Source: Cryomorphaceae bacterium
GTDB lineage: Bacteria > Bacteroidota > Bacteroidia > Flavobacteriales > Schleiferiaceae
Direction of reading: 5' to 3'
Assembly: GCA_022565745.1 (NCBI GenBank)
Contig: JAIUMB010000046.1
Coordinates: 1 to 14,930 of the forward strand
DNA: 14,930 nt
Below the pieces are notes generated by a model. That model did not search any database, had not been told where the DNA came from, and worked only from the letters and a program-made list of their open reading frames with translations. Positions 7,745 to 14,811 of the stretch are shown here, piece by piece. A program made the position numbers and the translations under genes. Each line of letters begins with the position of its first letter. Within the stretch, counting starts at the first letter, position 1.

Positions 7745-7752
7745 CAAATTTA
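7745..7752 (-). promoter_or_regulatory. -7 promoter box of the TonB receptor operon
   Basis: The minus strand reads TAAATTTG, matching TAnnTTTG, 25 nt before the receptor ATG. No exact -33 TTG is seen; TTT lies about 18 nt upstream, at the edge of the inverted repeat at 7768-7797. A regulator bound there could affect this promoter. Confidence 0.5.
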
Positions 7753-7767
7753 TACGTTTATGACCCG

Positions 7768-7797
7768 CGGAAACGATAAATGTTTTGCGCGTTTCCG
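7768..7797. repeat. 8-bp perfect inverted repeat between the receptor and RNase R genes
   Basis: CGGAAACG (7768-7775) and CGTTTCCG (7790-7797) are perfect inverted copies, separated by 14 bp. They sit in the 189-bp divergent intergenic region, just upstream of the receptor -7 box. No T-run follows on either strand, so this is more likely a protein-binding site than a terminator. The regulator is unknown. Confidence 0.5.
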
Positions 7798-7819
7798 TTA
7801 AAAAAACCATAAAGGATTA

Positions 7820-7827
7820 TATCTTTG
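7820..7827 (+). promoter_or_regulatory. Upstream TATCTTTG box, possible distal promoter of RNase R
   Basis: TATCTTTG matches TAnnTTTG and is 81 nt before the RNase R start. TTA lies 19 nt upstream, a weak -33. An identical octamer lies 61 bp further on, next to the gene. Confidence 0.4.
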
Positions 7828-7880
7828 TCAAAGAACTTTGTATGCGGATTGGACTTACCCTTACAGTCAAGCCTTTGATG

Positions 7881-7888
7881 TATCTTTG
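7881..7888 (+). promoter_or_regulatory. Proximal -7 promoter box of RNase R
   Basis: TATCTTTG, an exact TAnnTTTG match, 20 nt before the ATG at 7909. This gives a short leader of about 13 nt. The -33 region has only TTA (7861-7863), 17 nt upstream. Confidence 0.55.
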
Positions 7889-7908
7889 GCAAAATTCAAC
7901 TTATATAT

Positions 7909-10044
7909 ATGTCTAATAACAAATCCAAAAAAAACTGGCAAGAGCCCATAGAAAACGTATTATCTAAAGAAGAGGGTCGCCCTTTAAATTACAAACAAAT
8001 AGCCTCAAAGCTGGGAATAAAAGACAGGATGCTGCGCAACGAAATCGCTGCAACCTTAGAAAAAATGCTCAAAAACAAGATCTTGGAAAGTCCGGCCAAT
8101 GGACGTTACCGATTACCAGGAAAAGAAAAGTACGTCATAGGCACGGTGGACATGACCTCCACTGGGGCGGCATATGTCAATTTGGAAGACGAAGATCAAG
8201 AGCGCGACATTTTTATTTCACCAAAGCACAAGGGTCAAGCACTTCACGGCGACCGTGTTAAAGTGCTGCTCTACGCCAAGCGCAAAAATGCCAAGCCCGC
8301 AGGTGAAATTGTTGAGGTTTTGGAGCGAAGCAAAAACGAATTTGTTGGCATCATAGACATCAAGAAAAACTTTGCCTTTTTTATTGCCGACAGTCGAAAA
8401 ATGCACACCGACATTTACGTAGACAAGGAGCATTTAAACGGCGCATCAGACGGCGACAAAGTAGTGGTAAGGCTCACCGATTGGCCGGAAAAAGCCAGCA
8501 GTCCCTTCGGAGTGGTCTCCAAAGTACTTGGTCGTCCGGGAGAACACCAGGCTGAGATTCATGCCATACTTGCGGAATATGAGTTACCCTATGAATTCCC
8601 ACCAGAAATAGACGAAGAGGCCAATGCCATACCCGAGGCCATTACGGAGGCCGAAATCAAAAAGCGCAGAGATATGCGCGGCATCACCACCTTTACCATT
8701 GACCCCGCCGATGCCAAAGACTTTGACGATGCTTTGTCTATAAAAATGTTGGACAATGGCCGCTACGAAGTAGGTGTGCACATTGCCGATGTGGCCCATT
8801 ACGTCAGAACGGGCACGGAGCTCGACAACGAAGCTTATGAGCGTGGCACTTCGGTGTATCTGGTAGATAGAGTGGTGCCGATGTTGCCCGAACGCTTGTC
8901 TAACTTCCTCTGCTCTTTGCGTCCCAATGAAGACAAACTCGCCTTTAGTGTTATCTTTAATATAGACGACAACGGCAAGATTTACGACATCTGGTTTGGC
9001 CGAACCATCATTCACTCCGACCACCGCTTTGCCTACGAAGACGCACAGAAGTGTATTGAAACAGGTGAAGGCACGTTGGCTAAAGAGGTCAATATTCTGA
9101 ACGATATCGCTAAAAAAATGCGTGCTCAGCGCATGAAAGACGGCGCCATTGCCTTTGACCGCTTGGAAATGAAATTCCACATCGACGACAAAGGCAATCC
9201 AACTGGTGTTTACGTCAAAGAATCGAAAGAAGCCAACCACCTGATTGAGGAGTTCATGCTTATGGCCAACCGCAGTGTTGCCAAATACGTGGGTGCCAAA
9301 AAAGACGGCAAGCCCTCCAACAACCTCATGGTGTATCGCATCCACGACGACCCGGATCCGGAGAAATTGGAAGAACTTTCCAACTTCGTCAAGCGCTTTG
9401 GTTATCAAGTGGCCACCAGCGGTACCAAAAAGATATCCCAAAGCCTAAACGCCATGCTCAACGAAGTCAAGGGCAAACCGGAGGCCAATATGATTGAAAC
9501 CCTGTCCATTCGCTCGATGGCAAAAGCCGTTTACAGCACCAAAAACATCGGCCACTACGGATTGGGATTCCCATACTACGCCCACTTTACCTCCCCCATT
9601 CGCCGTTACCCTGACTTGATGGTACACCGCATTTTGGCCGAGTACCTCAACGGCAAAACCCATAAGTCGAGCAGCGAATGGGAAGACAAGTGTAAGCACT
9701 GTTCAAACAGAGAATTACTGGCCACCAAAGCAGAGCGCGACTCCATCAAGTACATGCAGGTTAAATTCTTGGAAGACAAGAAAGACCAAGAGTTTTTCGG
9801 CACCATTACCGGCGTTACCGAATGGGGCGTGTTTGTGGAGTTGGAAGACAATAAATGCGAGGGCATGATCCGCATCAGAGATTTTAAAGACGACTATTAC
9901 CTTTACGACGAGACCAACTACGCCATCGTTGGAGAGCGAAAGGGAAAGGTTTATCAGTTGGGCGACCGCGTCTGCGTGATGGTGAAAAACACCGATCTAG
10001 ACAAGAAGCAAATAGATTTCACGTTGATCCGTAATCAGGAGTAA
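7909..10044 (+). CDS. rnr: Ribonuclease R (711 aa)
   Basis: RNase R is a processive 3'-5' exoribonuclease that degrades structured RNA, rRNA fragments and mRNA. The domains are in order: an N-terminal winged-helix-like region (about 12-68, PLNYKQIASKLGIKDRMLRNEI), two cold-shock domains (about 72-135 and 147-215), the catalytic RNB domain (about 255-590) and a C-terminal S1 domain (about 628-708, FFGTITGVTEWGVFVELED). The four catalytic Mg2+ aspartates are all present in IDPADAKDFDDA: D265, D271, D273 and D274. The HFTSPIRRYPDLMVHR motif (559-573) is intact. The lysine-rich tail of gammaproteobacterial RNase R is absent, which is usual for Bacteroidota. It is transcribed divergently from the TonB receptor and is followed by the ComF-like gene after 62 bp. 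All key residues suggest a working enzyme. Confidence 0.96.
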   Translation: MSNNKSKKNWQEPIENVLSKEEGRPLNYKQIASKLGIKDRMLRNEIAATLEKMLKNKILESPANGRYRLPGKEKYVIGTVDMTSTGAAYVNLEDEDQERDIFISPKHKGQALHGDRVKVLLYAKRKNAKPAGEIVEVLERSKNEFVGIIDIKKNFAFFIADSRKMHTDIYVDKEHLNGASDGDKVVVRLTDWPEKASSPFGVVSKVLGRPGEHQAEIHAILAEYELPYEFPPEIDEEANAIPEAITEAEIKKRRDMRGITTFTIDPADAKDFDDALSIKMLDNGRYEVGVHIADVAHYVRTGTELDNEAYERGTSVYLVDRVVPMLPERLSNFLCSLRPNEDKLAFSVIFNIDDNGKIYDIWFGRTIIHSDHRFAYEDAQKCIETGEGTLAKEVNILNDIAKKMRAQRMKDGAIAFDRLEMKFHIDDKGNPTGVYVKESKEANHLIEEFMLMANRSVAKYVGAKKDGKPSNNLMVYRIHDDPDPEKLEELSNFVKRFGYQVATSGTKKISQSLNAMLNEVKGKPEANMIETLSIRSMAKAVYSTKNIGHYGLGFPYYAHFTSPIRRYPDLMVHRILAEYLNGKTHKSSSEWEDKCKHCSNRELLATKAERDSIKYMQVKFLEDKKDQEFFGTITGVTEWGVFVELEDNKCEGMIRIRDFKDDYYLYDETNYAIVGERKGKVYQLGDRVCVMVKNTDLDKKQIDFTLIRNQE

Positions 10045-10085
10045 TTTAGGCATTTATTTTTTTATATTTTTAACAAATTAATGCT

Positions 10086-10093
10086 TACTTTTG
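10086..10093 (+). promoter_or_regulatory. -7 promoter box of the ComF-like gene
   Basis: TACTTTTG matches TAnnTTTG, with only 13 nt between it and the ATG at 10107, implying a leader of a few nucleotides. The preceding 10045-10080 stretch is very T-rich (ATTTATTTTTTTATATTTTT) and may stop RNase R transcripts, though no strong GC stem was found. Confidence 0.5.
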
Positions 10094-10106
10094 GGATAAA
10101 AAAGAA

Positions 10107-10805
10107 ATGCAGTCAGCACTCAAGGCCTTGCTACATTTTATTTATCCAGACATTTGCGTGCAATGTGAACGCCCGTTGGTATCCAGTGAAAAATACCTCT
10201 GCGTATATTGTGAGGAGGATTTGCCGCGCACGCGCTTTCGCTCCATGCAGTCTAACCCAGTTACAGACATTTTCTACGGACGAGTGCCATTGCTTTATGC
10301 CGATGCCTTTTGCTACTTTAAAAAGAACAGCGCCGTTCAGCGACTCATGCACCAACTAAAATACAAACACCAACCAGGAGTTGGATTGTATCTTGGGCGT
10401 TATATGGGATTTCAGCTCCTCACCCGACCTTGGCATGAATTGCCCGATTACCTTATACCCGTGCCCATTCACGAAAAAAAACGCTTGGTGCGCGGCTATA
10501 ACCAAGCCGAAGAAATTGCCCGAGGCATTCATATGGTATGCGAAACACCTCTTACCTATAATGTATTGCAAAGACAAAGCAACACCGGATCACAAACCAA
10601 ACTCAGTCGCTGGGATAGATGGAAAAATGTGGAAACGGGATTTCAGGCGCAATTCATCGATAAGTTACCACCCTGCGCGCACGTACTTTTGGTCGACGAC
10701 GTGATTACTACCGGGGCCACGCTGGAAGCCTGTGCTGGTGTACTACTCAATCATCGTCCAGACTTACGAATCAGTATTATGTCGGCTGCTATCGCCAGTG
10801 AGTAA
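10107..10805 (+). CDS. ComF family phosphoribosyltransferase-like protein (232 aa)
   Basis: This 232-residue protein has the ComF layout. An N-terminal zinc-ribbon-like part carries two CxxC pairs (C17/C20 and C32/C35). A type I phosphoribosyltransferase fold follows, with the PRPP-binding motif VLLVDDVITTGATLEACA (about 194-211; D197, D198, T201, T202, G203, T205). The linker motif KRLVRGYNQAEEIARG (about 124-139) and the RQSNTGSQTKLSRWDRWKNV region (about 154-173) are also typical. In naturally competent bacteria ComF acts in the cytoplasm to help internalised single-stranded DNA reach the recombination machinery; its biochemical activity is poorly known, and many non-competent Bacteroidota keep it. 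The ATG at 10107 is preferred over an upstream in-frame reading because a TAnnTTTG box lies just before it. No other competence genes are nearby. Confidence 0.88.
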   Translation: MQSALKALLHFIYPDICVQCERPLVSSEKYLCVYCEEDLPRTRFRSMQSNPVTDIFYGRVPLLYADAFCYFKKNSAVQRLMHQLKYKHQPGVGLYLGRYMGFQLLTRPWHELPDYLIPVPIHEKKRLVRGYNQAEEIARGIHMVCETPLTYNVLQRQSNTGSQTKLSRWDRWKNVETGFQAQFIDKLPPCAHVLLVDDVITTGATLEACAGVLLNHRPDLRISIMSAAIASE

Positions 10806-10820
10806 TCCTTTTGTGAGAAG

Positions 10821-10828
10821 TACATTTG
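10821..10828 (+). promoter_or_regulatory. -7 promoter box of the phosphodiesterase-sulfotransferase gene
   Basis: TACATTTG matches TAnnTTTG, 15 nt past the ComF-like stop and 17 nt before the ATG at 10846. It supports that start rather than an in-frame ATG at 10732 that would overlap the ComF-like gene. No clear -33 TTG is visible. Confidence 0.5.
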
Positions 10829-10845
10829 TGTCAAAATTTGCATAC

Positions 10846-13272
10846 ATGTATCCTCTTTCCGTGGTAACGGCGGGTTACCGGAATCTTTTTCACTGGAAAA
10901 ACCACTTAGGTCTGCAAGCGGCTCCACCTCAACCAGTAAGCGGCAAATCACCTAAGTGCTTGGTGGTTGGCTGGGATGCAGCCGATTGGCAGTACATCCA
11001 ACCGCTGTTGGCCGCCGGCAAACTCCCCGCTCTGCAATCGCTTATAGAACGCGGGGCACACGGACAACTGGCCAGTATGCGTCCCATGTTAAGTCCTATG
11101 CTTTGGACCACCATAGCCACCGGTAAACGCCCATTTGCACACGGCGTACATGGGTTTACCGAAGTCAATGAAAAAGGCGAAACCCAGGCGATTAGTGGTC
11201 AATCTAGAACTGCAGCGGCTTTTTGGGACATTTTCAATCATCACAACCTCCGCACACAGGTCGTAGGCTGGTGGCCTTCTCACCCAGCTGAACCCATCGA
11301 TGGTCAAATGGTTTCCAATCTATTTCATCATGGAGAGAAACCTGCCGAGGGGTTTGTTTACCCGAAAAATTTGGAAGCAGACTTGTTGCAATGTCGCATT
11401 GCACCTGAATGGATTCCGCACGAATGGGTCTCGATGTTTTTAAACAATCCTGGTCACCCGGCGGAAGATGCCAAGACCCGCTCTGTGATGCACATCCTAT
11501 CCCGTGCCTTGTCGGTACAAATGGCCGCCACCTATCTGCTTCACCGCCACGAAACCGATGTACATGCAGTGTATTTTGACGCACTGGATCATTTTTGTCA
11601 CCTCGGCACCAGAGAGCATCAAGACGAACCTGGAATTGTTGAGGCCGCCTACCGTGTTCATGATCTTATGCTCGAAGGTATTTTACATTACTGCGACGAC
11701 ACGACCAATATCGTGTTACTCAGTGACCACGGATTTCAGCACAAAGAAACCATGCGCGTGCAATTGCCAGAAGACCCTCTCACTCCGGAACTCGACCATC
11801 GCTTTTACGGAGTTTTGGTTACTGCCGGTCCGGGATTTATCCCACGAAAACCCATTTACGGCGCCGGTATTGCCGACATTGCCCCTACCCTCTTACAGCT
11901 GTTTTCCATTCCAACGGCCAAAGACATGCACGGCAGGGTTCTTCACGAGCATCTGCGGAATCCATCAGAAACAGCACCCGTAGATAGCTACGACCACCTT
12001 CGAAAGCGTCAAAAGGCCTGGCAAATTTCCGGAGACTACCTCGCCCATCTTGAGGCGCTGGGATATTTGGACCGCAGCAATGAAAACCAAAACGAGGAAA
12101 ACAAAGTAAACCTTGCGCGGAGTTATATGGACGGACTACTGCCTCAGCAAGCACTGGAAACTCTACGACCACTCATCAACGATAGAACACCACTGTCGAC
12201 GCGTATGACCTTTCTCCAGGCCGCATTGCAAAGTGGTGAATTGGATACCGCTAAAAATCAGTTGGCCTACTTTCCGGATAATTGGCACCCGGTATTCAAC
12301 GCCATGTTGGCCGCCATCGAAGGTCGTCCAAGAGCCGTTCACTCTGCACTCAAACAGCTGCCCGAAAACAAAAACCTATCTGGCAACTGGCTGACATTAA
12401 TTGGCAACTTGTGGTTGAGCATTGGTGACAGCCATAAAGCGCTGAGATACTTTGTCGCCGCGCTCGACAAAAACCCCGATGCTGCCGATGCTGCATTTGG
12501 TCGCGCACGCGCATTGGCCGCCGAGGAAAAATGGGAAGACGCCTTGGAGGTTGCATTAGATTTGGTAGAAAAACAGCACTTTGCACCCAATGTGCACGAA
12601 CTGATTGGCAAACTACTACTTAAGCTCAAACAAGCGGAACAGGCCTATATCGCCTTAAAGATGAGCGCACAGCAGCAACCCAAAAACGCAGAACTGCGGG
12701 CGTTTATTCGCCATCATTTTCAAGAAAACAACACAGAAGGAAAACCAGTGGTGGTCGTTAGTGGCCTCCCCCGCAGTGGCACATCACTGATGATGCAGCT
12801 GCTCAAATCAATGGGCATCGACATCCACAGCGACGACCAACGCCTGGCCGATGAACACAATCCCAGTGGCTACTACGAATACGCGCCAGTTAAGCGTCTG
12901 CATGTCGACAACCATTTCCTAGACGATCTTGGGGGAAAAGCCATTAAAATTACCAGTCCGCAACTCCCCAACCTCTCTCCTGGCGTTACCTACAAAGTCA
13001 TTCTAATGCAGCGTCCTATTGAAGATGTGGCCCTTAGTCAGCTTCGCATGCGCCATGCTGAATCTGTACCCTTTGACCTTTACCAATCACTGGAAGACAC
13101 CTCTACAAAAGCCTTGGCATTTCTCGAAAACAACCAGCACTGGGCGCCTTACATCGCTGTTGATTTCAATAAACTCTTACATCGTCCAAAACCAGTCATG
13201 CAAGCCATTTGCAAATTTTTGGGAATTGAATATGGTGATGAATGGAAAGATGTGATAAAACGGAAAGCGTAG
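10846..13272 (+). CDS. Phosphodiesterase / TPR / sulfotransferase fusion protein (808 aa)
   Basis: Three parts are visible. Residues about 36-385 form an alkaline-phosphatase-superfamily domain of the type I phosphodiesterase/nucleotide pyrophosphatase kind. Its expected metal site is in place: D44 in VVGWDAADW, the nucleophile T88 or T89 in LWTTIATGKRP, D245 and H249 in FDALDHFCH, D294-H295 in LSDHG, and H318 in DHRFYG. DIAPTLL follows. Residues about 425-630 are helical and TPR-like (QQALETLRPL, HKALRYFVAALDKNPDAADA, EDALEVALDL). Residues about 635-800 are a PAPS-type sulfotransferase: P-loop VSGLPRSGTS (638-647), then RPIEDVALSQ with R723 and S731 for the 3'-phosphate. There is no signal peptide, so it should be cytoplasmic. 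The start at 10846 is chosen over an in-frame ATG at 10732 because of the box at 10821-10828 and because the earlier start overlaps the ComF-like gene. The substrate is unknown. Confidence 0.85.
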   Translation: MYPLSVVTAGYRNLFHWKNHLGLQAAPPQPVSGKSPKCLVVGWDAADWQYIQPLLAAGKLPALQSLIERGAHGQLASMRPMLSPMLWTTIATGKRPFAHGVHGFTEVNEKGETQAISGQSRTAAAFWDIFNHHNLRTQVVGWWPSHPAEPIDGQMVSNLFHHGEKPAEGFVYPKNLEADLLQCRIAPEWIPHEWVSMFLNNPGHPAEDAKTRSVMHILSRALSVQMAATYLLHRHETDVHAVYFDALDHFCHLGTREHQDEPGIVEAAYRVHDLMLEGILHYCDDTTNIVLLSDHGFQHKETMRVQLPEDPLTPELDHRFYGVLVTAGPGFIPRKPIYGAGIADIAPTLLQLFSIPTAKDMHGRVLHEHLRNPSETAPVDSYDHLRKRQKAWQISGDYLAHLEALGYLDRSNENQNEENKVNLARSYMDGLLPQQALETLRPLINDRTPLSTRMTFLQAALQSGELDTAKNQLAYFPDNWHPVFNAMLAAIEGRPRAVHSALKQLPENKNLSGNWLTLIGNLWLSIGDSHKALRYFVAALDKNPDAADAAFGRARALAAEEKWEDALEVALDLVEKQHFAPNVHELIGKLLLKLKQAEQAYIALKMSAQQQPKNAELRAFIRHHFQENNTEGKPVVVVSGLPRSGTSLMMQLLKSMGIDIHSDDQRLADEHNPSGYYEYAPVKRLHVDNHFLDDLGGKAIKITSPQLPNLSPGVTYKVILMQRPIEDVALSQLRMRHAESVPFDLYQSLEDTSTKALAFLENNQHWAPYIAVDFNKLLHRPKPVMQAICKFLGIEYGDEWKDVIKRKA

Positions 13273-13332
13273 CGATCAATAAACATAGGTCGCACTTTAA
13301 ACTAAGGCTACGAAAAACACCCATGTCTTCTG

Positions 13333-13359
13333 AAATAAAAAAGCTGAATTTTTTTATTT
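13333..13359 (+). terminator. AT-only hairpin after the sulfotransferase gene
   Basis: AAATAAAAAA (13333-13342) pairs with TTTTTTATTT (13350-13359) around the loop GCTGAAT, and a few more Ts follow. A stem of only A-T pairs is weak, but the long T-run resembles an intrinsic terminator. It may equally be ordinary AT-rich DNA upstream of the next promoter. Confidence 0.35.
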
Positions 13360-13378
13360 TTTAAAAAAGCATTCACAC

Positions 13379-13386
13379 TATATTTG
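13379..13386 (+). promoter_or_regulatory. -7 promoter box of the small exported protein pair
   Basis: TATATTTG matches TAnnTTTG exactly, 52 nt before the ATG at 13439. The -33 region is T-rich without a clean TTG. It is expected to drive both small genes at 13439-14413. Confidence 0.55.
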
Positions 13387-13438
13387 CATTCAAATTTGGA
13401 CATTTAAATGCTTTTGTTTGACGATAAAACCTTTAATA

Positions 13439-13903
13439 ATGTACACCAAACTTAAAGCCCTAATAACCATCTGTTTTTTGACAAGCACCTCTTTGCTGTA
13501 CGCTCAATATGGCTACGGACCAGTTGAAGAAAGAGCCTGCGCAACAATTGGCATACTTAAAGGCGGCGGAGGTTTGGTAGGTGCAGATTTTGAATTTCTG
13601 TTAACCGACAGATTAGGGCTTCAACTTGGGGTAGGATTGATTTCTTATGGAGCAGGCCTTAACTATCATTTTAAACCGTCCATTAGAAGTTCATTTTTAT
13701 CGCTTCAATATTGGAATCAGGGCACAGGTGATGCGTTTATCCAAAACATCGTCGGCCCCAATTATGTGTACCGAGGAAATAAATGGTTTACGGCCCAAAT
13801 TGGCTTAGGCAGAATAATAGAAACCGGCCCCATTTTCCCAAAAGACATTGACGTTCCTCCACTTATACTGACTTATGCCATTGGCGTATATCTACCTTTT
13901 TAA
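13439..13903 (+). CDS. Small exported protein, possible outer-membrane beta-barrel (154 aa)
   Basis: The product has a signal peptide (MYTKLKALITICFLTSTSLL, cut probably after YA at residue 22). About 130 residues follow with glycine-rich alternating strands: IGILKGGGGLVGADFEFLL, LGLQLGVGLISYGAGLNYHF, and FTAQIGLGR. It ends in AIGVYLPF with a terminal Phe. The pattern fits a small beta-barrel, perhaps four to eight strands, but no named family was recognised. A TTG at 13418 would extend the frame upstream, but ATG 13439 is preferred because the signal peptide begins there. The next gene starts 15 bp downstream and is likely in the same operon. The function is unknown. Confidence 0.7.
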   Translation: MYTKLKALITICFLTSTSLLYAQYGYGPVEERACATIGILKGGGGLVGADFEFLLTDRLGLQLGVGLISYGAGLNYHFKPSIRSSFLSLQYWNQGTGDAFIQNIVGPNYVYRGNKWFTAQIGLGRIIETGPIFPKDIDVPPLILTYAIGVYLPF

Positions 13904-13918
13904 CAACAACAATTTTTA

Positions 13919-14413
13919 ATGATGTCAAAATCCTTAATCGTACTCGCATTGCTGCTTTTATCTACAAGTTTTGCCTTTTCTCAAACTGAAACTGTAGGAG
14001 ATTCCATAACCATGGAAAGCGTTTTTGGTAGTCCAGAGTTTTACATTGACGGAAAAAAAATCACATTAACCCGAGCCATAAAAATCATGAAGCCCAACCC
14101 CATGGCTTATGATCAAATGCGAACGGCGCGTAAAAGACGTAATTTATCCAATGCGCTGGGGATTACAGGTGGGTTTATTTTTGGTTGGCAGGTTGGCGCT
14201 GCATTAGGTGGCGGTGAGCCAAACTGGGTTATAGGTAGTATAGGTGCTGGATTAATGGTCGCCTCTTTTCCCATTAACTCCAGTTACAAGAGAAAAGCAA
14301 AAGAAGGCATTGACACATACAACAGCGGACTTCGAAGCAGTTCCTTTTGGGAAAGAAGTGAAATCAACATATCCTTTGCCGGCAATGGTATTGGCCTGAT
14401 CATGCGTTTTTAA
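13919..14413 (+). CDS. Exported protein of unknown function with glycine-rich membrane segments (164 aa)
   Basis: A signal peptide (about 1-21, ending AFS before Q22) is followed by a short 'FYIDGKKITLTRAIKIMKPNPMAYDQM' type region (about 41-67). The basic linker RTARKRRN comes next, then two hydrophobic glycine-rich segments (about 79-96 and 103-119: GITGGFIFGWQVGAALGG and VIGSIGAGLMVASFPI). The C-terminus INISFAGNGIGLIMRF ends in Phe. I know this layout from uncharacterised Bacteroidota envelope proteins, without a firm family name. It follows the preceding gene by 15 bp, so both are probably transcribed together from the 13379 promoter. ATG 13919 and ATG 13922 are adjacent and cannot be told apart. 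The role is unknown. Confidence 0.72.
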   Translation: MMSKSLIVLALLLLSTSFAFSQTETVGDSITMESVFGSPEFYIDGKKITLTRAIKIMKPNPMAYDQMRTARKRRNLSNALGITGGFIFGWQVGAALGGGEPNWVIGSIGAGLMVASFPINSSYKRKAKEGIDTYNSGLRSSSFWERSEINISFAGNGIGLIMRF

Positions 14414-14470
14414 CTCCCCAGAACAATTCATCATAAATGATTGTCTTATTTTCAAACACAAGATGCATTT

Positions 14471-14710
14471 ATGTCACCGGAGGTAGTAAACAGAATCATT
14501 GAAATGGCATGGGAAGACCGTACGCCATTTGAAGCCATTGAATTTCAATTTGGTGTATCAGAAAGTGAAGTCATTGACATCATGCGCCGAGAAATGAAGC
14601 CATCATCTTTTCGTATGTGGCGAGCACGCGTCAGCGGCAGAAAAACTAAGCATCGTTCATTAAGAGGGTTTGTAGCCGGGAGGCATAAGTCGAAGAATCA
14701 AAAGCTTTAG
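14471..14710 (+). CDS. TIGR03643 / DUF2805 family protein (79 aa)
   Basis: The frame reads MSPEVVNRIIEMAWEDRTPF (1-20), then EAIEFQFGVSESEVIDIMRR (21-40), then SSFRMWRARVSGRKTKH (45-61). These are the family's signature stretches. The central part resembles a helix-turn-helix and the tail is strongly basic, so nucleic-acid binding is possible but untested. The family is about 80 residues long, so the protein is complete. In other Bacteroidota and marine bacteria it is often found near photolyase/cryptochrome genes; none is visible in this window. A TTG at 14441 would add 10 residues, but the ATG at 14471 fits the family length better. It follows the exported protein after 57 bp. Confidence 0.85.
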   Translation: MSPEVVNRIIEMAWEDRTPFEAIEFQFGVSESEVIDIMRREMKPSSFRMWRARVSGRKTKHRSLRGFVAGRHKSKNQKL

Positions 14711-14780
14711 TCGGGGTTGTGCGGGGTGGCAGTATATGCACGTTCGTTTTTTATTGGCCGGTAGATTGGTACAGTCTGAG

Positions 14781-14800
14781 GTCGGGAGTCGGGGGTCTGG
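14781..14800. repeat. Short 7-bp tandem repeat, G-rich
   Basis: GTCGGGA, GTCGGGG and GTCTGG follow one another at 14781-14800, a 7-bp unit repeated nearly three times. The G-runs are long enough for a weak two-tier G-quadruplex on the plus strand. Similar GTCGG-type low-complexity stretches are familiar from intergenic DNA of Bacteroidota, but I cannot confirm copies elsewhere. Confidence 0.5.
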
Positions 14801-14811
14801 TTTTACGGATG

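Noticed and set aside
7768..7797. Intrinsic terminator reading
   Set aside because: Neither strand has a T-run directly after the stem, and it lies between divergent genes where no transcript should end.
8584..9441. 285-codon minus-strand open frame inside RNase R
   Set aside because: It lies entirely antisense to a conserved gene with all its catalytic residues, and its sequence is the typical complement-frame shadow without domain signals.
10732..10845. Upstream ATG extension of the fusion protein (38 extra residues)
   Set aside because: It overlaps the conserved end of the ComF-like gene, and the TACATTTG promoter box lies downstream of this ATG, so a transcript from it could not include it. 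A transcript from an earlier promoter could, so this is not fully excluded.
13418..13438. TTG start seven codons ahead of the small exported protein
   Set aside because: It would put uncharacteristic residues in front of a good signal peptide; the ATG at 13439 gives a normal one.
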